Assembly (NCBI GenBank): GCA_002335115.1
Contig: DDCR01000138.1
Location: 3,678 to 36,687 of the forward strand
Source of the DNA: Oceanospirillaceae bacterium UBA2001
Lineage (GTDB): Bacteria; Pseudomonadota; Gammaproteobacteria; Pseudomonadales; Balneatricaceae
Direction: 5' to 3'
Length of the DNA stretch: 33,010 bases
Shown here: positions 26,009 through 33,010 of the stretch, piece by piece
Position numbering within the stretch: the stretch's first letter is position 1
How the letters are laid out: each line of letters opens with the position of its first letter
The notes under the pieces: generated by a model
Database searches by the model: none
Told to the model about the DNA's origin: nothing
What the model saw: only the letters and a program-made list of their open reading frames with translations
Made by a program: the position numbers and the translations under genes

Positions 26009-26644
26009 TTATCGAGCGGCAATCCATAACACGAGCGCATCTTTCTCACTTAAACTTACCAATGCATGCCCCATGTTTGCATCGTAGTACATACTGTCAC
26101 CTACCGACATCACAACGGGCTCATAAAACTCCGTGTAAAGGGCTAACTCACCTTCCAACACCAGCAAAAACTCCTCACCTTCGTGACGCACCCAATCACC
26201 GAAGTCATTAAAACTACGAGCCCGAACCCGAGTTTTAAACGGCACCATCTTTTTGCGCGCAAGGTCTGTTGATAATAGCTCATGTTCATATGTACTGGTC
26301 GGGTGTGGCGTGCCTGCACCAGCCTTAGTAAGCACTCTGCGGCCAGAGGCCATAGTGCTGCGTGGCTTTGCAAAAAGCTGAGGGATATCAATTTGTAACC
26401 CATTGGCTAACTTTTGGACCGCCGTGAAGGTGGGTGAGATTTGCTCATTTTCAATTTTAGAAAGGGTTGAGCGTGCTAACCCTGTTTTTTGGCTAGCCTC
26501 TTCTAGGGTTAAACTTAAACTCTGACGAATTTCCCGCAAGCGCTTGCCTAACTGCAACGGTTCGACACTTGTTTGCAGGCCAGAACCAGACTCAATTTTT
26601 AACTCAGGCATATCCGGTTGTTCTACTGACATGATATTGCTCAT
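26009..26644 (-). CDS. XRE-family regulator with C-terminal cupin domain
   Basis: This 211-residue protein has a Cro/C1-type helix-turn-helix followed by a cupin sensor. The HTH spans about residues 33-85 (LREIRQSLSLTLEEASQKTGLARSTLSK type, with SKIENEQISPTF). The cupin spans about 130-205, with WVRHEGEEFLLVLEGELALYTE and GDSMYYDANMGHAL. Such regulators usually sense a small metabolite through the cupin. It lies between gcvT and gcvH-gcvP, each with a GTTTCCTATAGG-type site in its upstream region, which makes it the likely local regulator of glycine cleavage. E. coli uses GcvA/GcvR instead. Starts at ATG 26644 and ATG 26632 are both possible; neither has a clear ribosome binding site. The ligand is unknown; glycine or a related compound is a guess. 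Confidence 0.88.
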   Translation of the reverse strand: MSNIMSVEQPDMPELKIESGSGLQTSVEPLQLGKRLREIRQSLSLTLEEASQKTGLARSTLSKIENEQISPTFTAVQKLANGLQIDIPQLFAKPRSTMASGRRVLTKAGAGTPHPTSTYEHELLSTDLARKKMVPFKTRVRARSFNDFGDWVRHEGEEFLLVLEGELALYTEFYEPVVMSVGDSMYYDANMGHALVSLSEKDALVLWIAAR

Positions 26645-26731
26645 TGATTTAATGGGATAATAAGCATGCTAACACGGCTTTTGTCTGCCGTCATGCCACA
26701 GAACTGAGAGGCCTTTGCCATTAAGCAAACT

Positions 26732-26788
26732 AGGGAAAAGTTTCCTATAGGCTAATTTATTGATTGAAAGGAATCAAAATGCTATGCT
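26732..26788 (+). promoter_or_regulatory. gcvH promoter region with partial copies of the gcvT operator
   Basis: GTTTCCTATAGG at 26740-26751 repeats the first 12 bases of the 16-bp gcvT palindrome. Immediately left, TAGGGAAA (26731-26738) is a variant of its reverse half, so half-sites face each other in tandem. A -35 TTGATT (26760-26765), a 17-bp spacer and -10 TATGCT (26783-26788) follow. The site would sit just upstream of -35, where an activator or a repressor could act. Confidence 0.55.
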
Positions 26789-26862
26789 TGCAATCAAATT
26801 GTTGGGTCTTTTATCGATAGACCCTTAAGACGTTTATCAACACTGACCAGGAGCTAAAAATC

Positions 26863-27255
26863 ATGAGCAATATTCCTGCTGAATTGCTTTACACCAACAC
26901 CCATGAATGGATCTCTGACAATGGCGATGGAACTGTTACTGTGGGCATTACCCATCACGCTCAAGAGTTATTAGGAGACATTGTATTTGTGGAAGCGGCA
27001 GATATCGGTCGTAGCCTTGATGCCGGTGAAGAGTACACGGTCATTGAATCTGTCAAAGCGGCATCAGACTCCTATGCACCTGTATCTGGAGAAATCACCG
27101 CCGTTAACGAAGCATTAGAAGATGCTCCTGAAACAGTCAATGAAGATCCCTATAACGAAGGATGGATTATAAAGATCAAATTAGCTGATGATGCCGATCT
27201 GGGCTCTCTGCTGAGTGCCGAAGCCTATACTGATGTTGTGGCTAGCGAAGACTAA
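26863..27255 (+). CDS. gcvH: Glycine cleavage system H protein
   Basis: This is the lipoyl-carrying shuttle that moves the aminomethyl group and electrons among the P, T and L proteins. It has 130 residues, the usual size. Conserved patches are [26 protein letters not shown], and [17 protein letters not shown], where lysine 65 in ESVKA is the lipoylation site. [14 protein letters not shown] follows near the C-terminus. AGGAG lies nine bases before the ATG. It is followed by gcvP at 77 bases on the same strand, with no clear terminator between, so the two are probably co-transcribed. The upstream region holds a GTTTCCTATAGG site. Confidence 0.96.
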   Translation: MSNIPAELLYTNTHEWISDNGDGTVTVGITHHAQELLGDIVFVEAADIGRSLDAGEEYTVIESVKAASDSYAPVSGEITAVNEALEDAPETVNEDPYNEGWIIKIKLADDADLGSLLSAEAYTDVVASED

Positions 27256-27331
27256 ACCACAAACTCCCACGTTTAATGCCTTGCTAGTCTTGGCCTTACA
27301 CCTTGTTAATTGCGCTATGTGAGGATGCCTT

Positions 27332-30235
27332 ATGTCTGCACCTACTTTTATTAGAACACCCATTTCACAGCTACTACAAACTGATGCGTTTATTGAGCGT
27401 CACATTGGCCCCAATGCAGCCGACAATGAAGCCATGTTGAGCTTTCTTGATGTGGCCAGCATTGATGCATTGCTGGATCAAACGGTACCTGACAGCATCC
27501 GTTTAAGTAAAGCTTTAGATCTGCCCGCTTCCCGCTCCGAAGCAGATACACTAGCCCAACTTAGAACAATGGCTAATAAAAACATTGTTAATGTGTCTTG
27601 TATTGGTATGGGCTACAGCAACACTCTGGTGCCCAATGTTATTTTACGTAACGTGATGGAAAATCCTGCTTGGTATACCGCTTATACTCCCTACCAGCCA
27701 GAAATTGCTCAAGGGCGTTTAGAAGCATTACTTAATTATCAACAGATGGTTATGGATCTTACAGGGATGGAATTAGCCAACGCTTCATTGCTTGATGAAG
27801 CTACGGCAGCAGCAGAAGCCATGGCTCTTTGCAAACGTGCGAATAAAAAGAAGAGTGTCACCTTTTTTGTAGATGAGAATACTCATCCACAAAACCTTTC
27901 TGTGATCCGCACACGGGCAGAATACTTTGGCTTTGAGATTGTTACAGGCAACCCAACAATAGACTTAGCCCAACATGATGTGTTTGGTGTCATAGTGCAA
28001 TACCCCGGTAGTGATGGCAGTATTAGTGACTTAAAAAGCATCATTGATGAGGCCCACAAGCAAAATGCTTTGGTGGCAGTGGGAGCTGATATCATGAGTT
28101 TGGTTTTGCTTAAGTCTCCAGGCCAGTTGGGTGCTGACGTGGTATTTGGTTCGAGCCAACGCTTTGGTGTGCCCTTAGGTTTTGGTGGCCCTCATGCTGC
28201 ATTCTTCGCCAGTAAAGATAAATATAAACGATCGATTCCTGGTCGTATTATTGGCGTCTCTGTTGACACTAAGGGTAAGCCTGCATTGCGTATGGCGATG
28301 CAGACCCGCGAGCAACATATCCGCCGAGAAAAGGCAAACTCTAATATTTGTACAGCCCAAGCTTTGTTAGCCAATATGTCGTCTTTTTATGCGGTATACC
28401 ATGGCCCAAGCGGTTTGCGAACTATTGCCAGCCGCATTCAACGCTTCACCGCCATTTTAGCAGCTCAGCTTGACACTCTAGGCTACCCTGCCAATAATCA
28501 AAGCTTTTTTGACACCTTGACTGTCCCGACTAAGGGCCAGCAAGAGGAGATTTACCAACGGGCCTTGGGTGATGGTTATAATTTACGTAAAGTGGGCACT
28601 GAAAACCTAGGTATTAGTCTAGACGAAACCACCCAAGTGAGCCACGTGCAAGCCTTGTTAAATATTTTTGCAGGCACTCAAGTAGATTTTGATTTAAGCG
28701 CTACTGATACCTTGTGTAGTAGCATTAATATGGGCATGGCGCCTGAGTTAATGCGTGAAGATGCCATTCTTGAGCACCCTGTGTTTAACAGCCATCACAG
28801 TGAAACAGACATGGTGCGCTACTTGAAGAAGTTGGAGAATAAAGACTTCTCTCTCGTTCATGGCATGATCCCTTTAGGCTCCTGCACCATGAAGCTTAAC
28901 GCAACGGCACAAATGGCTGCCGTCACTTGGCCTGAATTTGCCAATATGCACCCCTTCGCACCAGCTGATCAAACTCAAGGTTATATGGAATTAATTCGCG
29001 CCTTGGAAGCCCAATTGATAGAAATTACAGGTTACGATAGTGTCTCTATGCAGCCCAATTCAGGGGCCCAAGGAGAATATACTGGCCTTGTTGCTATCCG
29101 TAAATACCAACATAGCATAGGTCAGGGTCACCGCAACATTTGTATCATTCCAAGCTCTTCTCATGGCACTAACCCTGCCAGTGCGTCTATGGTGGATATG
29201 AAAGTGGTGGTAGTGGGTTGTGATGAACTGGGTAACGTCGATGTTGCAGAACTCAAAGCCAAAGCTGAACAGTACGCCGAGCAACTTTCATGCTTGATGA
29301 TTACCTACCCTTCTACCCATGGTGTGTATGAAGAAAGCATTGTAGAAATTTGCCAAATCATTCATGACAATGGGGGCCAAGTGTATATGGATGGTGCCAA
29401 CATGAATGCTCAGGTTGGCGTAAGTAAGCCAGGTCTTATGGGCTCAGACGTGTCTCACCTTAACTTGCATAAAACCTTTGCCATACCCCACGGTGGTGGC
29501 GGTCCAGGGATGGGGCCTATTGGCGTAAAGTCGCACCTAGCACCCTTTTTGCCTAACCATCCTGTAATTCCCGTGCACGGCAAGACTGACCCTAATGGGG
29601 CGGTTTCTGCAGCCCCCTACGGTAGCGGTTCAATATTACCCATTTCTTGGGCCTACATTAACTTGTTAGGTTCAGAAGGCTTAACACAATCTACAGCACA
29701 AGCCATTTTAAGTGCCAACTATATGGCTGCACGCTTAAGTGAACATTTCCCCATTTTGTATCAAGGCCGCAATGACAGAGTGGCCCACGAGTGCATTATT
29801 GACATTCGTCCTCTTAAGGAAACCACGGGCATCAGTGAGGAAGATCTTGCCAAGCGCTTAATGGACTATGGCTTTCATGCCCCAACAATGTCCTTTCCAG
29901 TGGCAGGGACCTTGATGATTGAGCCAACTGAGTCTGAGCCTAAACGAGAAATTGACCGTTTTTGTGATGCCATGGCCAGTATTCGAAAAGAGATTGAAAA
30001 AATTGAAACGGGTGAATGGAGCCCGAAACATAACCCCCTCAAGATGGCTCCCCATACGCAATCTGACTTAGCCAGTCATGGATGGAACCGAGGTTACACC
30101 CGCACTGTTGCGGCATTTCCAACTGCTGCTACGCTAGATGCTAAATTTTGGCCTACGGTTAACCGCATAGATAACGTCTATGGTGACCGAAACTTGATTT
30201 GCTCTTGCCCACCTATAGAGGCTTACGAAGTTTAG
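27332..30235 (+). CDS. gcvP: Glycine dehydrogenase (decarboxylating), P protein
   Basis: This PLP enzyme decarboxylates glycine and passes the aminomethyl group to the H protein. At 967 residues it is the single-chain form, not split into two genes as in many Gram-positives. The N-terminal half has [30 protein letters not shown] and EATAAAEAM residues. The C-terminal half has the PLP lysine 714 in [18 protein letters not shown] and, earlier, [17 protein letters not shown] lies seven bases before the ATG. Together with gcvT and gcvH it supplies three of the four components; the L protein (lipoamide dehydrogenase) is not in this window. A weak terminator follows after about 50 bases. Confidence 0.97.
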   Translation: MSAPTFIRTPISQLLQTDAFIERHIGPNAADNEAMLSFLDVASIDALLDQTVPDSIRLSKALDLPASRSEADTLAQLRTMANKNIVNVSCIGMGYSNTLVPNVILRNVMENPAWYTAYTPYQPEIAQGRLEALLNYQQMVMDLTGMELANASLLDEATAAAEAMALCKRANKKKSVTFFVDENTHPQNLSVIRTRAEYFGFEIVTGNPTIDLAQHDVFGVIVQYPGSDGSISDLKSIIDEAHKQNALVAVGADIMSLVLLKSPGQLGADVVFGSSQRFGVPLGFGGPHAAFFASKDKYKRSIPGRIIGVSVDTKGKPALRMAMQTREQHIRREKANSNICTAQALLANMSSFYAVYHGPSGLRTIASRIQRFTAILAAQLDTLGYPANNQSFFDTLTVPTKGQQEEIYQRALGDGYNLRKVGTENLGISLDETTQVSHVQALLNIFAGTQVDFDLSATDTLCSSINMGMAPELMREDAILEHPVFNSHHSETDMVRYLKKLENKDFSLVHGMIPLGSCTMKLNATAQMAAVTWPEFANMHPFAPADQTQGYMELIRALEAQLIEITGYDSVSMQPNSGAQGEYTGLVAIRKYQHSIGQGHRNICIIPSSSHGTNPASASMVDMKVVVVGCDELGNVDVAELKAKAEQYAEQLSCLMITYPSTHGVYEESIVEICQIIHDNGGQVYMDGANMNAQVGVSKPGLMGSDVSHLNLHKTFAIPHGGGGPGMGPIGVKSHLAPFLPNHPVIPVHGKTDPNGAVSAAPYGSGSILPISWAYINLLGSEGLTQSTAQAILSANYMAARLSEHFPILYQGRNDRVAHECIIDIRPLKETTGISEEDLAKRLMDYGFHAPTMSFPVAGTLMIEPTESEPKREIDRFCDAMASIRKEIEKIETGEWSPKHNPLKMAPHTQSDLASHGWNRGYTRTVAAFPTAATLDAKFWPTVNRIDNVYGDRNLICSCPPIEAYEV

Positions 30236-30612
30236 CCACCATCATTGCTTTCCGTCCTAGCAAGGTTCAACTATGCACCTTGGTAGGGCGGACTGCTCAT
30301 GCCTTTTTTATTCAACTTAGTGATCCCTTTAAACTCATAATAGTGGCGCGTCTGCGTGCTTGTCCTAGGCTTATCTGTGGCATTAAAAAGTCACACGTAA
30401 GCGAGCCAAATGTGGCATTCAACCTTAATTGATAAACTGCAAACGCCACTTTGCTAAGCCCAGGTTGATAGACTTAGTGATGGTCTGCATCGCCTGTACA
30501 AGCAGGTTAGGTATTTAGCTAAATAAAGGGTTACTAAACATTGACCCACACCACAATTTGCTATATTTTGCGCCTAAATTTTTACTTAAGATCAATCATT
30601 GATAGGCAACCT
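30236..30612. other. Intergenic region between gcvP and the MFS gene
   Basis: I see no supported gene. A hairpin spans 30256-30287 (CCTA.CAAGGT against ACCTTG.TAGG, ten-base loop). A second short stem, AGGGC against GCCTT, ends in a run of six Ts (30304-30309). The rest contains no clear promoter, although one for the MFS gene should be here. The short reading frame crossing the gcvP end is out of frame with gcvP and has no family features. Confidence 0.45.
30256..30309 (+). terminator. Possible intrinsic terminator of gcvHP
   Basis: The hairpin at 30256-30287 is 17 bases from a T6 run. A smaller stem, AGGGC/GCCTT with one G.T pair, directly abuts the Ts. Termination is plausible but not typical in shape. 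Confidence 0.4.
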
Positions 30613-32730
30613 GTGAGAGCATTGAATCAACTTTTATCCCTATACTTAAGCTGCACGCTTTTGCTTATGGGCAATGGTTTGCTATTTATTATTATACCAA
30701 TGAGTATGCGCCTTGATGGTCAGGACACTGACGCCATCGGTTTGGTCATGTCACTGTATTTTGTTGGAATGTTGTTGGGTTCTGTGTATGGTCGACATTT
30801 GATAAGCCGAGTGGGCCATATCCGTATTTTTGCGGCTTGTGCTTCTGTGGCCACCATGTGTGCCTTGTTGCATAGCATTTGGTCTGTGCCCCTAATATGG
30901 GGCCTATTACGGATATTAATTGGTTTTACCAACGCCACGTTTTTCATGACTATGGAAACTTGGCTCAGCGAGAGTTCAACCAGTGAAAACCGTGCTACTG
31001 TGTTTGGCAGCTATCAGTTTGTCACTTATTTAGGTTTAGCTTTAGGCCAACTGATGCTGAACTTGGCCGAACCACAAGATCCAATTCTCTATATCTACGT
31101 AGCGATGTTGTTTTGTTTATGCATGATTCCAGTGCTCATGAGTCGCTCAGGTGGGCCGCGATTTATTGAGCCCGAGCCAATGTCCTTAAAAGTCCTCTAC
31201 CGAACGTCTCCTTTGGGTGTGGTGGGCATCATGATTTCTGGTATTTGTTTAGGGGCTTTCTACAATATGAGTAGTGTCTACGGTGCCGATGTTGGCATGA
31301 CTAAAAGTCAAATCGCCACCTTTATGAGTGCCACTATGGTGGGCGGTTTTTTGCTCCAATTTCCCATCGGCAAATTAGCTGACTCGTTTGACCGCCGCAC
31401 CGTCTTAGTTATGACCCTTTTGCTTGCCTGTTTGGCCGCCATGGTACTGCCTATTATGGCAGTGCGTAATGAAATGGCTATCACTATCGCTTGTGCAGTC
31501 ATTTTAAGTGGTGCCTTGGCTTGTGTGTATCCCATTGCCTTAGCAGATGCTTTTGATCGACTCAAACCCACAGAAATGGTGGCAGCGAGTGGTAAACTTA
31601 TTTTAGCTTACGCCTTGGGAGGCGCTATAGGTCCTTATACATCGTCGTTGATGATGAAACACATGGGTCCAGATGCCCTATTTGGCTACTTAATTGTGGC
31701 TAGTTTAATATTAGTGGCCTTCGTTATGTACCGAATGAGCATACGTTCTGCGGTACCTGATGCATTGCAAGAATCATTTGTCGTTCAGGGCTTGACCCCA
31801 ATGGCCACAGAGCTTGACCCTCGAACAGAATACAACAGTCTGGATGACACGGGCATTGCTGCTGAAACAGTGCTGCTATTGGCCGAAGAAAATCCTGATG
31901 ATGTGGTTGAAATTGCGGTTAGTGTGGCCCTTAATCAACCCGAAGAGGCTGCCAATATTGCCCAAGCAACCGCCTATCAATATCCAGAGCAAGCGGTTGC
32001 TTTGGCCATTGCCTTGGCTGATGAACTGCCCCATTTGAAGCTTGACATTATTACCAATGTGGCAGGTTCCGCGCCTCAGTCGGGTGCAGACTTAGCACGT
32101 TACATGTGCGACTTAATTAAACAACAAAAACTAGAACCACACGCTAGTTTTAATGCTCTGAGCCGTCTTACTCTCAAACTATTGGATGAAGCGCCTCAAC
32201 AGGCCGCTGAGATTGCAGCTATTGTGAGCCATGAAATTGCTGATGATATGCCAGAGCTGGTGGCTAAGATTGCGGTGTTAGCAGCCCGAGCAGCGCCAGA
32301 TCAGCGAGTGGAAATAGCCACCTCTGTGACCCAAGAAGTACCCAATGCCAGTGTAGAAATAGCCACCGGTGTGGCAGAAACTATTGCCGCAAGCCCAGAC
32401 GAAGAATTACATACATTCTTGGCCTCAGAAGAAGATGAGGATTATGTTGGAGAAGGCGCAGAGCTTGCTATTGCCTTGGGACAAGAAGCCCCAAATCAAG
32501 CTTTCGACATCGCCACGGCAGTAGCAGAAGTATTACCTGAAGACGCTGCGCAAGTGGCTGAGTCCATTGCTCAAACTGATCCTGACCATGCGTCAGATTT
32601 AGTGGATAGTATTAGTGAAGTGGTGCCAGAAATGGCAGACGAGGTCATGTATGCAGTGGCTAGCTCTTTGCCAGAACAGGCAGAGGCATTGTTGCAAGAG
32701 GTATTATCTGATGCCGAATCTAGCCAGTGA
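30613..32730 (+). CDS. YcaD-like MFS transporter with 15-residue repeat tail
   Basis: The first 380 or so residues are a 12-helix major facilitator transporter related to E. coli YcaD. They contain GLVMSLYFVGMLLGSVYGR, RVGHIRIF, RILIGFTNATFFMTMETWLSE and GKLADSFDRRTVLVMT. The remaining 300 or so residues are unlike YcaD: an acidic, alanine-rich, hydrophilic region built of about 14 imperfect units near 15 residues, of the form PE.A..IA.AVAE.., for example PEEAANIAQATAYQY, PEQAVALAIALADEL and PNQAFDIATAVAEVL. It may form a cytoplasmic helical stack for protein binding. I chose the GTG at 30613, with TAGG seven bases upstream, since the transporter domain begins there. A TTG at 30541 would add 24 residues. 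The gene overlaps the convergent mutT end by 11 bases. The substrate is unknown. Confidence 0.85.
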   Translation: MRALNQLLSLYLSCTLLLMGNGLLFIIIPMSMRLDGQDTDAIGLVMSLYFVGMLLGSVYGRHLISRVGHIRIFAACASVATMCALLHSIWSVPLIWGLLRILIGFTNATFFMTMETWLSESSTSENRATVFGSYQFVTYLGLALGQLMLNLAEPQDPILYIYVAMLFCLCMIPVLMSRSGGPRFIEPEPMSLKVLYRTSPLGVVGIMISGICLGAFYNMSSVYGADVGMTKSQIATFMSATMVGGFLLQFPIGKLADSFDRRTVLVMTLLLACLAAMVLPIMAVRNEMAITIACAVILSGALACVYPIALADAFDRLKPTEMVAASGKLILAYALGGAIGPYTSSLMMKHMGPDALFGYLIVASLILVAFVMYRMSIRSAVPDALQESFVVQGLTPMATELDPRTEYNSLDDTGIAAETVLLLAEENPDDVVEIAVSVALNQPEEAANIAQATAYQYPEQAVALAIALADELPHLKLDIITNVAGSAPQSGADLARYMCDLIKQQKLEPHASFNALSRLTLKLLDEAPQQAAEIAAIVSHEIADDMPELVAKIAVLAARAAPDQRVEIATSVTQEVPNASVEIATGVAETIAASPDEELHTFLASEEDEDYVGEGAELAIALGQEAPNQAFDIATAVAEVLPEDAAQVAESIAQTDPDHASDLVDSISEVVPEMADEVMYAVASSLPEQAEALLQEVLSDAESSQ

Positions 32731-33010
32731 TCTGATCAGTGATCTGATGAGCTGGCCAAGCGGCAAGGAGTGCTTCTGCGATGGGCCTATTAGCTTCTGG
32801 AATGACCATTTCAGACAAGGTCTGGGCATCAACCCACTCTAACGGCTGACCTTCTAAGCCTTTGGCGACGCCTGAAAATTGTTTCACTAGATAAAAGTAT
32901 AACGACACGTGCTTATCGCTGTAGTCATGGTGCACTGCCTGAAACAGTTCACACGCTTGGGTATCAATGCATAGATCAACCTCTTCTTGCAACTCACGAG
33001 CTAACGCTTG
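32720..33010 (-). CDS. mutT: MutT-like Nudix hydrolase (8-oxo-dGTP diphosphatase), C-terminal part
   Basis: This is the last 96 residues of a Nudix protein, cut by the right edge. MutT hydrolyses 8-oxo-dGTP, removing oxidised nucleotides from the pool. The visible part opens with QALARELQEEVDL, the second half of the Nudix box (RELxEE). It continues with HVSLYFYLV and LEGQPLEWVDAQTLSEMVIPEANRPIAEALL, which align well with E. coli MutT. It ends shortly after that, with no thiamine-phosphate-synthase-like domain, so it is a stand-alone MutT. The last residues, HQITDQITG, reflect a 12-base tandem duplication at 32725-32748. It overlaps the convergent MFS gene by 11 bases. Confidence 0.9.
   Translation of the reverse strand, partial: QALARELQEEVDLCIDTQACELFQAVHHDYSDKHVSLYFYLVKQFSGVAKGLEGQPLEWVDAQTLSEMVIPEANRPIAEALLAAWPAHQITDQITG
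32725..32748. repeat. Perfect 12-bp tandem duplication
   Basis: CAGTGATCTGAT occurs twice in direct succession (32725-32736 and 32737-32748). It spans the MFS stop codon and lies in frame in mutT, where it adds one extra four-residue unit near the C-terminus. Confidence 0.95.

Noticed and set aside
30199..30432. A 77-residue open frame across the end of gcvP
   Set aside because: It is out of frame with gcvP, overlaps its 3' end and a possible terminator, and has no domain or ribosome binding site.

Overview
The window is a gene-dense stretch of a gammaproteobacterial chromosome, most likely from a marine bacterium. NrdA, NrdB, KdsA, MetR, ExoI, YaaA and GcvP all read as close relatives of the E. 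coli-type proteins. The unusual part is a complete mevalonate pathway, which only a minority of Gammaproteobacteria carry (Coxiella and Legionella are known examples). A DmdA-like protein fits a marine setting but does not prove it. I see no rRNA or tRNA gene, insertion sequence, prophage, CRISPR array or origin.

Layout. 1-744 (-) is the N-terminal third of DNA polymerase II. 1040-2991 (-) holds a DmdA-like GcvT-fold enzyme behind an Lrp/AsnC regulator, with several dyad sequences between them. 3263-9689 (-) is a tight six-gene mevalonate operon, transcribed as HMG-CoA reductase, type 2 IPP isomerase, HMG-CoA synthase, mevalonate kinase, a second GHMP kinase (taken as phosphomevalonate kinase) and diphosphomevalonate decarboxylase. 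Together they convert acetoacetyl-CoA plus acetyl-CoA to IPP and DMAPP. 9929-10912 (-) is a Grx4-type glutaredoxin with a 2-Cys peroxiredoxin, ending in a strong bidirectional terminator. 11102-12991 (+) is argF-metR. 12936-14459 (-) is an RstA-like response regulator with a histidine kinase that lacks any sensor or membrane part. 14796-16151 (+) is a class II DAHP synthase.

16167-19896 (-) is class Ia ribonucleotide reductase, nrdA-nrdB-yfaE, with two NrdR-box-like sites upstream. 20270-21118 (+) is kdsA, convergent with a small P-loop kinase. yaaA follows, and then 22772-25895 (-) carries gcvT-sbcB-yqaA. An XRE-cupin regulator lies between gcvT and the rightward gcvH-gcvP. A perfect 16-bp palindrome in the gcvT promoter recurs in partial form upstream of gcvH, which suggests that this regulator controls the split glycine cleavage locus. 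The right end holds a YcaD-like MFS transporter with an unusual tail of about 15-residue repeats (30613-32730, +) and the C-terminal part of mutT (-).

The points most worth a second look are the XRE-cupin/gcv operator, the MFS repeat fusion, the sensorless kinase with an RstA-box-like dyad upstream of its partner, the dyad-rich region between the Lrp regulator and the DmdA-like gene, and the mevalonate operon with its mevalonate-kinase-like second kinase. All promoters and operators were read by eye and are predictions.
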